64,000 nt of DNA from Megascapheus bottae (lineage: Eukaryota > Chordata > Mammalia > Rodentia > Geomyidae): positions 16,014,341-16,078,340 of the forward strand of contig JANJXV010000025.1 in NCBI GenBank assembly GCA_024803745.1, given 5' to 3'. Shown here one piece after another: positions 45,802 through 56,570 of this stretch (its first letter is position 1; each line of letters opens with the position of its first letter). Both the position numbers and the translations under genes were made by a program. The notes beneath the pieces were generated by a model. The model ran no database searches. It was not told the DNA's origin and saw nothing but the letters and a program-made list of their open reading frames with translations.

Positions 45802-45996
45802 TTTTTTACTAGTCCTGGACCTTGAACTCAGGGCTTGCGCACTGTCTCTGAGCTTCTTTTGATCAAGGCTAGCACTCTACCAGTTGAGCCACAGTACCAC
45901 TTCCAGATTTTTCTGTTTATGTGATACTGAGGAATCAAACCCAGGGCTACATGCATGCTAGGAAAGCACTCTACCACTAAGCCACATCCCCAGCCC
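45802..45996 (-). repeat. Dimeric ID-like SINE, antisense
   Basis: Second unit (ctaccagttgagccacagta) and first unit (ggaatcaaacccagggctac) with the end ccacatccccagccc. Confidence 0.9.
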
Positions 45997-46005
45997 ACAT
46001 CTTTA

Positions 46006-46086
46006 GTTCTTAGTGCTTGTTTGAACCAGGGTCTTGTGCTTGTTAGGCAAACTCTCTACTACTTGAGCAAAGCTCCCTAGCCTGGT
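46006..46086 (-). repeat. Monomeric ID-like SINE, antisense
   Basis: It contains gtttgaaccagggtcttgtg, gcttgttaggcaaactctct and ctccctagcctgg. Confidence 0.7.
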
Positions 46087-46893
46087 GCTTCTAGTTTAAA
46101 AAAAAATTAAAGTATAAAACTATTTTATAAAAAGCACCTCCTAGAGCTCCACAAAATGTCGCACTCCAAACATACTAGGTAACTATAGGTTGGCAAACAG
46201 AATATTATCAGCACCTAGAACCCCAAGTCCCCTGTGCTCCTCTCATCCCAGAAGCTCCTCTCTTCCGAGAGTGACTCAACTTCTAGATTACTTTTACCTA
46301 GTCATGTACTTTGCACAAATGAAATGATACAGTAGGTACCCTTTTGGTTGGGGTAAGTGTTGCCTGTTTCTGGCCAAGGATTCCCTTATATTTCTTTCAG
46401 GATGGTGCTCATGCCAGTCTCAAGTCCATGAAGGATATGGAACATCTAGGTAAAACTTAGAGCAGTCAGGAATACCAAGGTGTGGATCTTTATCAGCTGG
46501 AAAGAAAATGGACTTAGTGTGAGTGGAAGTAGACAGAAGACCCCAAGGTTTACAGCCTTACAAGCAGAGAAGGTGATTCAAGTGGCCAAGTGACAACACA
46601 GCCTCTAGAGGGAGTGGAAAACAAGCACAGTGAAACCCAAATCTGTTTCCTGTAATAGGAGTTGACTGACAACACACCAGGTGTCCTGTGAGCTGTACAT
46701 CAGGTTTTTATCTCAGGATTGCTCACTGGGCCCCTCTACCTGATGGCAGAGACCTCTCCAGTCAGTTCCTGTCTTTCATGAATTCACCAAATATTTTCAG
46801 TAGTTTTCTCATTGGCCAAAGAGCTTTTCAATGTGGCTTAGCAATGGTTCATGTTTCCCAGTAGAATGTAACCTCTTGCTTTTCCTCCATTAG

Positions 46894-47034
46894 GCTCTAG
46901 ATGGGGATTTTTCTGAAGACAATCGCAATAAGTGTCGCATTGCCACTGCACCCTTGATCGAAGCTGTAGAGAACTTGACAGCATTCGCCTCGAACCCTGA
47001 GTTTGTCAGCATTCCAGCCCAGATCAGTTCTGAG
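46894..47034 (+). CDS. TLN2: Talin-2 exon, end of R8 (about 1545-1591)
   Basis: Acceptor ttcctccattag and donor GAG|gtatga. 47 codons, phase 0. It begins ALDGDFSEDNRNKCRIATAP and ends SIPAQISSE. It completes R8 (about 1580) and re-enters R7. Confidence 0.97.
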
Positions 47035-47279
47035 GTATGAGAGCCTTCATAGCAAAGGAAGTATTCATTTCTCTGACTAAGATTTTTGTAGGACATGGGG
47101 TGAATGTGGAAGTCCCAGGGTTCTTTATGTTAGTCCATATATAAGAAACTGTTATAGTGGATACTGTCACAGAGCTCACTGACGATCTCTCCAGAAACAA
47201 TAGCTTTGTATCTTCAGACCAACCTCTTTACTCAGGTTTATAACATATATCATATTCAAAACTGTTATCAAAAGAACAA

Positions 47280-47535
47280 AGCCGGGTGCCGGTGGCTCAC
47301 ACCTGTAATCCTGGCTACTCAGGAGACTTGAGATCTGAGGATTGCAGTTCAGAGCCAGCCTAGGCACAAAAGTCTGTGAGATTCTTATCTCTAATTAACC
47401 ACCAGAAAACTGGAAGTGGTGCTGTGACTCAATGTAGTAGAGTACTAGCCTTGAACTAAAGAGCTCAGGATAGTGTCCAGGCCCAGAGTTCAAGACCTAC
47501 AACCAACCAAAAAAATCAACCACAACAACAAAAAA
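47280..47535 (+). repeat. B1-dID-like SINE upstream of an exon, arm of an inverted pair
   Basis: It contains gccgggtgccggtggctcac, the B1 core and the right half ending ttcaagacctacaaccaacc. It ends about 160 bp before the exon at 47697. Confidence 0.92.
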
Positions 47536-47696
47536 ACCCACCAAGGATCCCACTTTCCACCATCCAGATTCTTCTTATGCTGGTTTCCTTCCAAACAGCA
47601 GAAGTTGTGACCTGACAGAGAATAGACTTTCTCAAGCCCAACATATTCATTCATGGGTGCATATCCTGACTTGACTTTTCTGTTACTTGACCTTAG

Positions 47697-47878
47697 GGCT
47701 CCCAGGCACAAGAACCAATTTTAGTATCTGCCAAGACCATGCTGGAAAGCTCATCATACCTCATCCGTACCGCCTGCTCTCTGGCCATCAACCCCAAAGA
47801 CCCTCCCACCTGGTCTGTGCTGGCTGGACATTCCCACACTGTGTCTGACTCCATTAAGAGCCTCATCACATCAATCAG
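47697..47878 (+). CDS. TLN2: Talin-2 exon, last helix of R7 with the KANK-site tryptophan (about 1592-1652)
   Basis: Acceptor ttgaccttag and donor CAG|gtcagt. 182 nt, phase 0 in, phase 2 out. It begins GSQAQEPILVSAKTMLESSS, contains PKDPPTWSVLAGHSHTVSDS and ends LITSI, with Arg split. TGG at 47811-47813 and TCT at 47844-47846 are the W1630 and S1641 equivalents, reported in talin-1 as part of the KANK1 site. Confidence 0.97.
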
Positions 47879-47995
47879 GTCAGTTTCCCATCTGCAGATT
47901 GCTCCCAGCCTGCACCTGAATAATAGAGTGAGAGGGAGGATAAACTTGTCAAGCTTTTTTCCTACTAGTGTAAGTTTAGGGTCATTACCATCTTT

Positions 47996-48226
47996 TGTTT
48001 GTTTGTTTGTTTTTGGTTGGTTGGTGGTGAATATTGAACTCAGGGCTGGATGCTGTTTCCGAGCTTTTTTGGCTCTACTGCTTTGAGCCACAACTCCACT
48101 TCCAGTTTTAGGATGGATATTTGGAGATAAGAGTCTCCTGTCCCAGCTACCTTTGAACCGTGATACTCAGATCTCAACCTTCTGAATAGCTAGGATTACA
48201 GGCATGAGGCACTAGCACCTGACACC
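47996..48226 (-). repeat. B1-dID-like SINE downstream of the same exon, antisense arm
   Basis: It contains gaactcagggctggatgctg, gagccacaactccacttcca, the linker and the reversed B1 half ending ggcatgaggcactagcacct. It starts about 118 bp after the exon. Confidence 0.88.
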
Positions 48227-48229
48227 ATT

Positions 48230-48966
48230 ATCTTTTATTTTTTGTGTCTTTGGGAATCACTGATAGTATTAGTTATAGTAATAGCTAACTTCAGCAGGTA
48301 CGGCGTACCAGATAGTATTCCAAGCATTTTTACCTATAATGTCTTATTGAGCATTGCAATATTACAAACTATTCTGATTATTTCCATTTTACTGGTAAAA
48401 ATAATTCAAGTAGAAATACAAGTGAACATTCCCCAAGTTCTAGTCCCAGCTCTTCTAACCACTGTACCATATTACATATATTTAGGAGGTTAGGACAGGA
48501 ACATCCCTGTTTGTTTTTCAGATATTCTCATAGTTTGATAAGACAAAAGGAATATAATGCAAGGCACGGGAACTTAAGGCATTTCTGATCAACTTGGTAG
48601 TAGTAAAAGGCTGAAAAAATCCCGTAACTACATACAATATTTCTGAAGTTGATCAAAATATCCCACAGTATGAAACCTATTTACTTTCTTAGTTATATCT
48701 TGTTTTGAGCCACAAATAACTTTTTTATAATGTGTTGTAAAGAACCAAATACTTTAACACCTAGTATAGTCCATGAGCTTGTGAGTGATATGCAATGTGG
48801 AAAGCATAGTATGTTTGCAATATAAATAGTACTAATTGAAATGTAAAAAATAGGATCTTATCTTTAACTCAGTGAAGACAGCATCCAAGTCCAAACAGTT
48901 TCATTCCAGCTGCTTAGCATCAGCCTAAATATATCTTTTCCACTAGAAATAAGTAAATGTATCTCA
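48230..48966. other. Intronic stretch without recognised elements
   Basis: AT-rich single-copy-looking sequence; no exon-like unit. Confidence 0.55.
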
Positions 48967-49402
48967 AGTGTTAATTAAGAAATGCAGGCCAGATGGAGCA
49001 TAATCCTTAACCCTCAAGAGGCAGTGGTAGGATCACAGTCTAAGCCCAAGCCAAGAAAAGTTAGTAGGAGACTATCTGACAAACTAATTAAAAGGCCAGT
49101 GGCTCATGCCTGTAATCCTAGCTAGTCAAGCAAGAGGCTGAGATCTAAAGATCATGGTTCAAAGCCAATCCAGACAGAAAAGCCCATAAGACTTTTGTCT
49201 CCAATGAACCACGAAAAAGGTGGAAGTGAAGCCATGGCTCAAGTGAAAGAGCACTAGCTTTGAGCAGAAAAGCTCAGGGACAGCATCCAGGCCTTGAGTT
49301 CAAGCCCCAGGACTGATACACACACAAAAAGGTCAGAAGCATTGCTCAAGTGATAAAGGGCTTACTTAGCAAGCTCTAGTGGCTGAGTTCAATCCTAGGG
49401 AA
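48967..49402 (+). repeat. Cluster of three + SINEs before an exon
   Basis: A diverged B1 half (48967-49078), a near-complete B1-dID (49094-49330, with ggctcatgcctgtaatccta and ccatggctcaagtgaaagag), and an ID-like monomer (49330-49402, ttgctcaagtgataaagggc). Confidence 0.85.
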
Positions 49403-49570
49403 ACAAGAAAGAGATGCATGGGCTTCTCCAGGAAGGTACTGCCAAACAAACAACACGGGCATAATCCTTGATTAAGCTGGTCAAGTTGAAACAGGGCAGA
49501 GGGGCTGCTGGACTACCAGTGGTGGAACAGGTAGTGGGACTTGTATTTCATTTTGCACTGTTCCTTCCAG

Positions 49571-49703
49571 GGACAAGGCCCCTGGGCAGAGGGAATGTGA
49601 CCACTCCATCGATGGCATCAACCGGTGTATCCGAGACATCGAACAGGCCTCGCTGGCAGCAGTCAGCCAGAGCCTGGCTACAAGGGACGACATCTCTGTG
49701 GAA
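49571..49703 (+). CDS. TLN2: Talin-2 exon, start of R9 (about 1652-1696)
   Basis: Acceptor gttccttccag and donor GAA|gtaagt. 133 nt, phase 2 in, phase 0 out. It begins RDKAPGQRECDHSIDGINRC and ends SLATRDDISVE. R9 binds the FERM F3 subdomain to hold talin closed. Confidence 0.97.
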
Positions 49704-50156
49704 GTAAGTGAGGGCTCTGTGACCATCTCAGATTGCTGTGGAGGTTCTGAAGAACTTCAGCATCAGGCTTTGGGGAGTGGAAACAGTGGGACAGAAAATG
49801 TTTCTAATGATAATGTTTTCTAATCAGATGGCCCTGCCTTGTGTAAGGGAAGTCTTATTATTGTATTATTATTACTATAGCCTTTAGTATAAAATATAAT
49901 ATGCATACCAAACATTTGCATCTAATGTGCAGCTCCATACTTGGTAATGGTTTACTATTTAAACGTTCTTCTCAGCCAGCCCTCTTGATCAGAAATGACC
50001 TGCAACCTCTGAAATCCACCATCCTATCATCATTCCTCTCAAGTCATGTCTTCTGTCTTGACTTCTTCATTGGAAAGAAATTTCCCCCTTTTAACTGCAT
50101 GTGCTTCCTAGTTTTGTCAAATTGAATTTAACAAATCATCTATAATAAAATAATAC

Positions 50157-50432
50157 AATTGGAGTTGTAGATCAGTGGACCCCTTTGCCTAGCATGTATA
50201 AGGCCCCTTGGTTCAGTCCTCGGCACCAAAATAATTAGCCAGGTTCCAGTGGCTCATGCCTGTAATCCTAGCTACTAGGAGGATCAAAGACAGCTGGGGC
50301 AGGAAAGTCCATGAGACTCTTATCTGTAATTAATCACAGAAAAAGCTGTAAGTAGCACTGTAGCTTAAGTGGTAGAGTGCTAGCATTGAGCAAAAGGAGC
50401 TCCAGGACTGGCAAAAATGATTGATTGATTGA
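50157..50432 (+). repeat. ID-like monomer followed by a shortened B1-dID-like SINE
   Basis: 50157-50237 is a tRNA-like unit (ggttcagtcctcggcacc). 50237-50432 is a dimer with internal deletions and a (TGAT)n end. Confidence 0.85.
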
Positions 50433-50767
50433 TTGGTTGATTGAAAATTGATGGATTTCCTTGATTTGTGATTAAACTCTTCTGATTATCTGTTTCCCTT
50501 TAGTATCCTTTGTAGTACTGGTTTAGTGTTCATGAATTCCTCTAGTTTTTGTGTTCCTGGTGGAAGGTTTTAGTTTCTCAATCAATTGCAAATGATAGCT
50601 TTACTGAGTATGCAACTTTCAGTTGAACATTGTTGTTATTCGGAGCTTGAATTATCTGTCTTCCTCTCCTGTGTTTAGAGTTTGTGTTGAAAAATCTACA
50701 GTTATTCCATTCTTCTTTCCTTTGTAATAAAATTCTCTCTTTGATTTTGCTGCCTTTCAAATTAATT

Positions 50768-50900
50768 ATTTTTTTTGCATTTTTTTATTGTAATTAGTAA
50801 AAGGGTTACATGATATTTGCCAGATACAAGGTGCATTCATTCACCCTTTCACATGTCTTGGTACCCATTTCCCTCCCCCCCCCCACACACCCCCCATTAA
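50768..50900 (-). repeat. L1-like 3' end, antisense, young copy
   Basis: It matches the 31189 copy closely (attgtaattagtaaaagggt; cttggtacccatttccctcc) apart from a deletion of about 12 bp and a longer C run. Confidence 0.65.
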
Positions 50901-51037
50901 TTATATTTTTAAACCTAGAGTTTTCAACAATGTATCTAGAAGTGTTTCTTTCCTGATCTTGTCTGCTAGGGGTTTCTGTTTGCCTCAGTGAGATGGGTAA
51001 GATTCTCTTCCTTGAGATTCGGAACATTATGGGGATT

Positions 51038-51272
51038 TTGTTGTTGTTCTTGGTTATGGGACTTGAACTCAGGGCTGAGTACTATCCCTGCGCTTTTTCA
51101 CTCAAGGCTACCACTCTACCACTCTGAGCCACTGCTCCACTTCTGATTTTCTGGTGGTTAACTGGAGACAGAAATCGCATGGACTTTGTTGCCCAGGCTG
51201 GCTTTGAACCACAGTCCTTAGAGCTCAGCTTCCTGAGTAGCTAGGATTATAGGTGTGAGCCACCAGGCTGTC
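51038..51272 (-). repeat. B1-dID-like SINE, antisense
   Basis: It contains gggacttgaactcagggctg, gagccactgctccacttctg, the linker tggtggttaactggagacag and the reversed B1 half ending ggtgtgagccaccaggctg. Confidence 0.9.
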
Positions 51273-51274
51273 TT

Positions 51275-52610
51275 CTGTTATTTTGCTGAATATTCTTTTG
51301 TTGAATTGCAGTAATATTCAGACATTCTTGACTATAATCACATTGCCAGTATGAAGATAATAAGTAATTAGCTAAATTAGACCTTTTGAGTTGGGGGAAG
51401 TTTCTCTCTACCTTCGCATCTCCCTAGCTCTCTTATTTTCAAGCCTGTGTGTGAGTCTGTCCTGTCTCCTGGAGTGACCTATCCCTGAAGCCCTCCAGAT
51501 TGGGTGCACCTTTATCCTCTAGGAGAGTGACAGAGGCAAGACATTGTTCCTCTGTCAGGAATCACCTAGTTCCATGCTGATGTATGCGTGACTAGAATGT
51601 CCAGTGTTCAGGATCAACAGATCCTGATGTCTCATCAGTGATCATCTTCCAACAGTTCTCATGAAAAGATTGGATCCAGTTAAATGCTACTGGTTAATCA
51701 TCTCCAGCCTTGATTTTTACCATGCCCTTATGCTCTGAACACGGTCTAACTATTTTGCCCTATTTCTTGGCAGGGCTGGGAAACATCCAACCCATGAGTT
51801 ATATAAGGAAAGGCCTTGAAGTTGTCTGGTACCTAATGGGCCAGATTCATATTCTTGTTGGCTGCCTATGGCTGCCAACTATGGTGATAATTTTGTATGG
51901 ACCATGAATAATAGTTAACAAATAATCTAAATGAGGGGGGGAAGTCTCCCATCTCCCTTCCTTGATTGAGCCCAGTTCTGCAGAGTAGGCATGACTAACC
52001 CATCTTAAACTTGAGAAGAAATGCCCCAAGGTAGTACCATTTTCAAATCTGCCCACACATTCCCCCAAGGACAGATCCCACCCACTCAACCCACTTCCCA
52101 CTGCACAGAACTTCATCCTGTTTCCAGAACTGATGTCATTTGACATCACCTTCCTCTCACCTCTTACCGTGTTCTGAGAACACTGCGACCTGGACCTTCC
52201 CTCAGACCCCAATTAACGTTCTCCATTTGGACTCAGCTTTCTCATCTTAGAAAAACCACAGCAATTCCACATTTTCAGTAACTGTGTTGAATTATCTAAA
52301 AGTAAAAGGTATCACCACATCTCTTGTCAGGGCTGCAGGAGCCAGAAGCCTGTAGAACATATGTTTCTCTTGGTTTCTCTCGATTATTTCATCTCTCATG
52401 GAAGGAATGATGGTGGGGCGGGAGGGATATTCATCTAAGAGAGCTGCAGCACCATTGGGTAGGGCGGGGAGTCATAGCTTGATAGAACACCCAGGCTTGC
52501 TGATGTCCACTTTGTGTGGCTTTTCTTGTCTTTCATGTAGGGCTTTTTTACGTTAGCACAGCACTGTAAAGAAACTTGTCAGATGTACTTGACCATTCTC
52601 TCCTTATCAG
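51275..52610. other. Intronic stretch without recognised elements
   Basis: Single-copy-looking, no SINE; leads directly into the next exon. Confidence 0.55.
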
Positions 52611-52712
52611 GCCCTGCAAGAGCAGCTGACTTCTGTAGTCCAGGAAATTGGGCACCTTATTGACCCCATCGCCACAGCAGCTCGGGGAGAAGCAGCCCAG
52701 CTGGGACATAAG
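52611..52712 (+). CDS. TLN2: Talin-2 exon, R9 (about 1697-1730)
   Basis: Acceptor tccttatcag and donor AAG|gtaata. 34 codons, phase 0. It begins ALQEQLTSVVQEIGHLIDPI and ends EAAQLGHK. A pure AG repeat begins 35 bp after the donor. Confidence 0.96.
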
Positions 52713-52744
52713 GTAATATGCACCAAGGGATTGGTGGGAAAGAA

Positions 52745-52747
<3 letters not shown>

Positions 52748-52805
<58 letters not shown>
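52748..52805 (+). repeat. (AG)n microsatellite next to a donor
   Basis: About 29 uninterrupted AG units on the transcribed-sense strand. Confidence 0.97.
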
Positions 52806-52809
<4 letters not shown>

Positions 52810-53112
52810 GATTGATTCTGTCATTATTCTCAAAGCCTGCAGCATCTCCCATCATCTGTTGCTCTTATTTACCCTTCCTTGAAATAAGCCAGAGACTGAA
52901 GTTGACACACCCAGCCTTAAAGTTTAATATATGTCATCCTGATTGATTGAATCCATTTAGTCATGTTTGAGGATAGAGAGTCTTTTCCTAGTTATGTTCT
53001 TGTATGTGATGAGCCAACATACATGACTGGAACCTTTTCTTTCAAAAGGCCAGAACTTTCCTGCATGGCCACAGCAGAGGAATCATTCAGCTGAGTTCCG
53101 GCGCATCTTTAT

Positions 53113-53343
53113 GTTTTTTTGGTTTGGTTTTGTGCCAGTCCTAGAGCCTGGGTACTGAACTCTTAGCTGCTTTTGCTCAAGATCAGTACTCTACCACTTG
53201 AGCCACAGTGCCACTTCAGACTTTTTGGTGATTAATTGGGAGATTAAGAGTCACATGGACTTTGATGCCGGGGCCGGCTTTGAACCTCAGACCTTAGCCT
53301 CCTGAGTAGCTAGGCTGACAGTTATGAGCAACCACACACAGCT
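53113..53343 (-). repeat. B1-dID-like SINE, antisense
   Basis: It contains gccagtcctagagcctgggt, ctaccacttgagccacagtg, the linker and the reversed B1 half (cctcctgagtagctaggctg). Confidence 0.88.
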
Positions 53344-53970
53344 CCTTCCCACAGTTTCAAGTGGCAAACAATGCTTTGCCTGTTTGGAGTACGCATTGCA
53401 AATGCTTTGCAAAGCACTGATTTGTTGTATAGCCGTACTTCAACTGGGAGAGGTCAGAAATGGGATTTTTAACAGCCTACAGGGCTTCCAAGCATTTATT
53501 AGTGCAGCCATTAGTATCTGTGTACATATAGAGAGAGGTGGGAGCCAAAATCTGCTCTGGAGGTATTGATCTTAGAAAACCGATATTCTGGGCTTTTTCA
53601 TATTACAGTACAGCTTAAGGGCCTAATAAACTTCCTACTAGTTCCAAAGTAGGGGCTTTTGAGATTGAAAATGGCCAGCATATCTCCCTCTGACTCCCTC
53701 TGTCTCTCTCTGACTCTCCCCGCCCCCTCCCATCTGTCTTTTTAAGTGCGGTAAACTGTCGCATGTCTCCACAGAATTTCCTTGTAACTAGGAAAGGGCT
53801 GCTTGTTTATGGAGAAGTAGAAGGACCATCCTGGAGGCTGGGGGCACTGCCTTTGTGCCCATCATGAAGAAACTGAGTTTGGTAGAGGAGACAGATGTTA
53901 TTCTAGCACTTACTTTCGGGCTACATACTGAGGGTTGCTATCTACTTCTCTGCAGATGTGTGTGTTTGTG

Positions 53971-53971
<1 letters not shown>

Positions 53972-54028
<57 letters not shown>

Positions 54029-54092
54029 CAGGGAGGGAGGCAGGGAGGGAGGCAGGGAGGGAGGCAGGGAGGCAGGGAGGGAGAGAGAGAGA
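53972..54092 (+). repeat. Pure-purine-like (GA)n and GGCAGGGAG minisatellite
   Basis: About 21 GA units, then repeated 8- to 12-bp units of the form GGGAGGCAGGGA, then GA again. Strong strand asymmetry, with only a few C. Confidence 0.95.
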
Positions 54093-54435
54093 TACAATGT
54101 TATATTTGAATATATCATGTATTATGTAAGCCTATATTATGCATATGTTGGTACAGAAGATTAATTCCCCTGTTGGGGTGATCATATATTTGTCACAACT
54201 TACAGATCGGCCCTTGGCCCTTTGGAGAAAAAGAAATCGGCTTCTCACCTTCAAAGAGAATGTTCAGGACAGAGGCAGTTTATAGTCATCCAGCATGGAT
54301 CGAGCACCAATTCCCAAAATTGTTTTCACCACCCATGTTGCAGTTGTTCAAGCAAAGCCTATAGCAGGTTCTTGTCACCTGGGAGAGAGAGGCAGTCCAA
54401 ACTCTCAGAAATGTAGAAGCAAGATATGAGCAGAA

Positions 54436-54862
54436 GGGCTAGGAAAGTGGCTTAGTGGTAGAGTGCTTGCCTAGCATGCATGAAGCCATGAGTTTGATTC
54501 CTCAGTATCATATACACAGAAAAAAGCCAGAAGTATTGCTGTGGCTCAAGTAGTAAAGTGCTAGCCCTGAGCAAAAGAAGTCCAGGGACAGAGTCCAGGC
54601 CCTGAGTTCAAGCCCTAGAATTGTCAAAATGAAAGAAAGATAGAAAGAAAGACACGGGGCCAGGAGTTTGGCCTAGTGGTTAAAGTGCTTGCTTAGCATA
54701 CATGAAGACCCGGGTTCGATTCCTTGGTACCACATGTAGAAAAAAGCTGGAAGTGGTGCTGAGGCTCAAGTGGTAGAGCTCTAGCCTTGAGAAAGTACAA
54801 GGACAGTGCTCAGGCCCTGAGCTCAAGCACAGGACTGGCAAAAAAAAAAAAAAGAGAGAGAG
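54436..54862 (+). repeat. Two dimeric ID-like SINEs in tandem
   Basis: The first (54436-54655) is more diverged and ends in GAAA repeats. The second (54657-54862) is close to consensus (ggccaggagtttggcctagt; gggttcgattccttgg) and has inserted in the first one's tail; agaaagaca on both sides fits a target-site duplication. Confidence 0.88.
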
Positions 54863-54995
54863 AGAAAGACAGACATGAGCAGAGCCAGGTTCCCTCTAAG
54901 GATTCACAGAAGTCTTTTCTGGCTTCTGGTGACTTTGGACACATGCTTTGACTGTCACATCTAGCCCATGCTTCCATGAAAACCCTGTCGCCTAC

Positions 54996-55228
54996 TTTTT
55001 TTTTTCTTTTCTGGTCATTTGGCTTTAACTCAGGACTTGGGCAGTATCCTTGAGCTTTTTTCACTCATGGCTAATGCTCTAACACTTTGAGCCACAATGC
55101 CACTTCCAGTTTTCTGTAGGTTAATTGAAGATAAGTGTTTCATGGACTTTCCTGCTCAGGCTGACTAAGCCATGATCCTTGGACCTCAGCCTCCTGAATA
55201 GCTAGGATCGTTGGTGTGAGCAGCTCAG
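54996..55228 (-). repeat. B1-dID-like SINE, antisense
   Basis: It contains gctttaactcaggacttggg, gagccacaatgccacttcca, the linker and the reversed B1 half (cctcctgaatagctaggatc). Confidence 0.88.
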
Positions 55229-55347
55229 AGTATATTTCTTTTTGAACAGCGTCACCACTTCCCCTTCTCCTGTTCTTCCATGGAGGTCACACCTAGGAAA
55301 TCATTATGGTCTGGTCTCCTGATCTTAATTTAAATATATTTGTGTTT

Positions 55348-55440
55348 GGGCCAAGGATGTAGTTTAGTGGTAGAGTGTTAGCCTTGCATGTACCAAGGCC
55401 TTGAATTCAATTCCCAACACAGACAAAAGGAAAAAGAAAA
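55348..55440 (+). repeat. Monomeric ID-like SINE
   Basis: It contains gggccaaggatgtagtttag, tggtagagtgttagccttgc and gaattcaattcccaacacag. Confidence 0.8.
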
Positions 55441-55968
55441 ATCTGTGAATACCTATTTTCTAAGTAATATCACTTTCACAGATTCCAGGGATCTGGATGT
55501 AAGCAGCCTTTGATGTATTTAATCTATATGTGTATGCCTCAGGCATCAAATATACAAAATGCTGTGGTACTTTTATTTAACTGCCAACCTTAGGAGGCTG
55601 TTTCCAGTGTTGTCATGTCTCTCAAAGACAGAATAGGTTTGAACCCTTATTATATACCCACAATATATGAAAAGTAAGCTCCTCCAAGACCTGCAATACA
55701 AAGAATAGCAACATCTAGCATTTATGGAGTGCTAATTGTATGGCAGTTATGATACACCATGTTTTATGGACATTTTTATCCAAATGCACTACATGCTGTA
55801 TTCATTACCATTTTACAGATGAGGAAACTGAAGTTTGGTAATTTGCATAAATATACATTAAAATTTCTCAATTCAGAAATGGGAAGGAAGATTCAAATCA
55901 TGCAATCCTGAGTCATTAGCTTTCTTTTTTTCTAGGCTAATTTTATTATTTAAAAGTATATTTCATGA

Positions 55969-56168
55969 GGGGCCGGGAGTTTGGCCTAGTGGTTAAAGTG
56001 CTTGCCTAGCATGCATGAAGACCCGAGTTCGATTCCTCGGTACCACATACATAGAAAAAAAGCCGGAAGTGGTGCTGAGGCTCAAGTGGTAGAGCTCTAG
56101 CCTTGAGAAAGTCCAAGGACAGTACTCAGGTCCTGAGCTCAAGCCCAGGACTGGCAAAAAAAAAAAAA
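55969..56168 (+). repeat. Young dimeric ID-like SINE with a perfect 17-bp target-site duplication
   Basis: aaaagtatatttcatga flanks it at 55952-55968 and 56169-56185 (17 of 17). Full first unit (gggccgggagtttggcctag) and second unit with A17 tail. Confidence 0.95.
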
Positions 56169-56570
56169 AAAAGTATATTTCATGAATGCTAGTATACATG
56201 GACAAGGGTTGGTATATATTAATGAAAATAAAATGTGCCAATCAACTTAGCAACCTGATTTCCCTTGGAAGAAAAGAAGTCATCTTTAGAGAGTTGGCAG
56301 TTTGTCAAATCAGGTTCAGTTCCAGTGTCTGACTCTAGATCTTGGAATAGGTTTATTAGCACTTCTTCCACATTTGAGGAAAGGATAAAGAAGTCCCTCA
56401 AGGAAGGAAAACCCAAACAATAGTCCTAACAATTAAGCAGATTATGGCCATCTTGCCTGTTCCTGTGAGTCAACCCCTTACTGCTTCCAGTTCCCTCCTT
56501 AATTAGGCTTCCTCTGACTGGGCTTTCTCTGTGTTTATATGGCACATCTATGGCTTTTCCTTCCTGAAAG

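Larger units (their letters stand above)
40703..46893. other. Longest intron in the window (6.2 kb), with a SINE-poor centre
   Basis: Antisense SINEs occupy 41985-42205, 42376-42506, 45802-45996 and 46006-46086, and an L1-like 3' end lies at 42222-42355. Between 42507 and 45801 I see no SINE at all. Two splice-bounded exon-like segments (43742-43837 and 46401-46449) lie here. Confidence 0.75.

Noticed and set aside
53958..54164. Arg-Glu and Gly-Arg rich open frames
   Set aside because: Translations of the GA/GGCAGGGA repeat.
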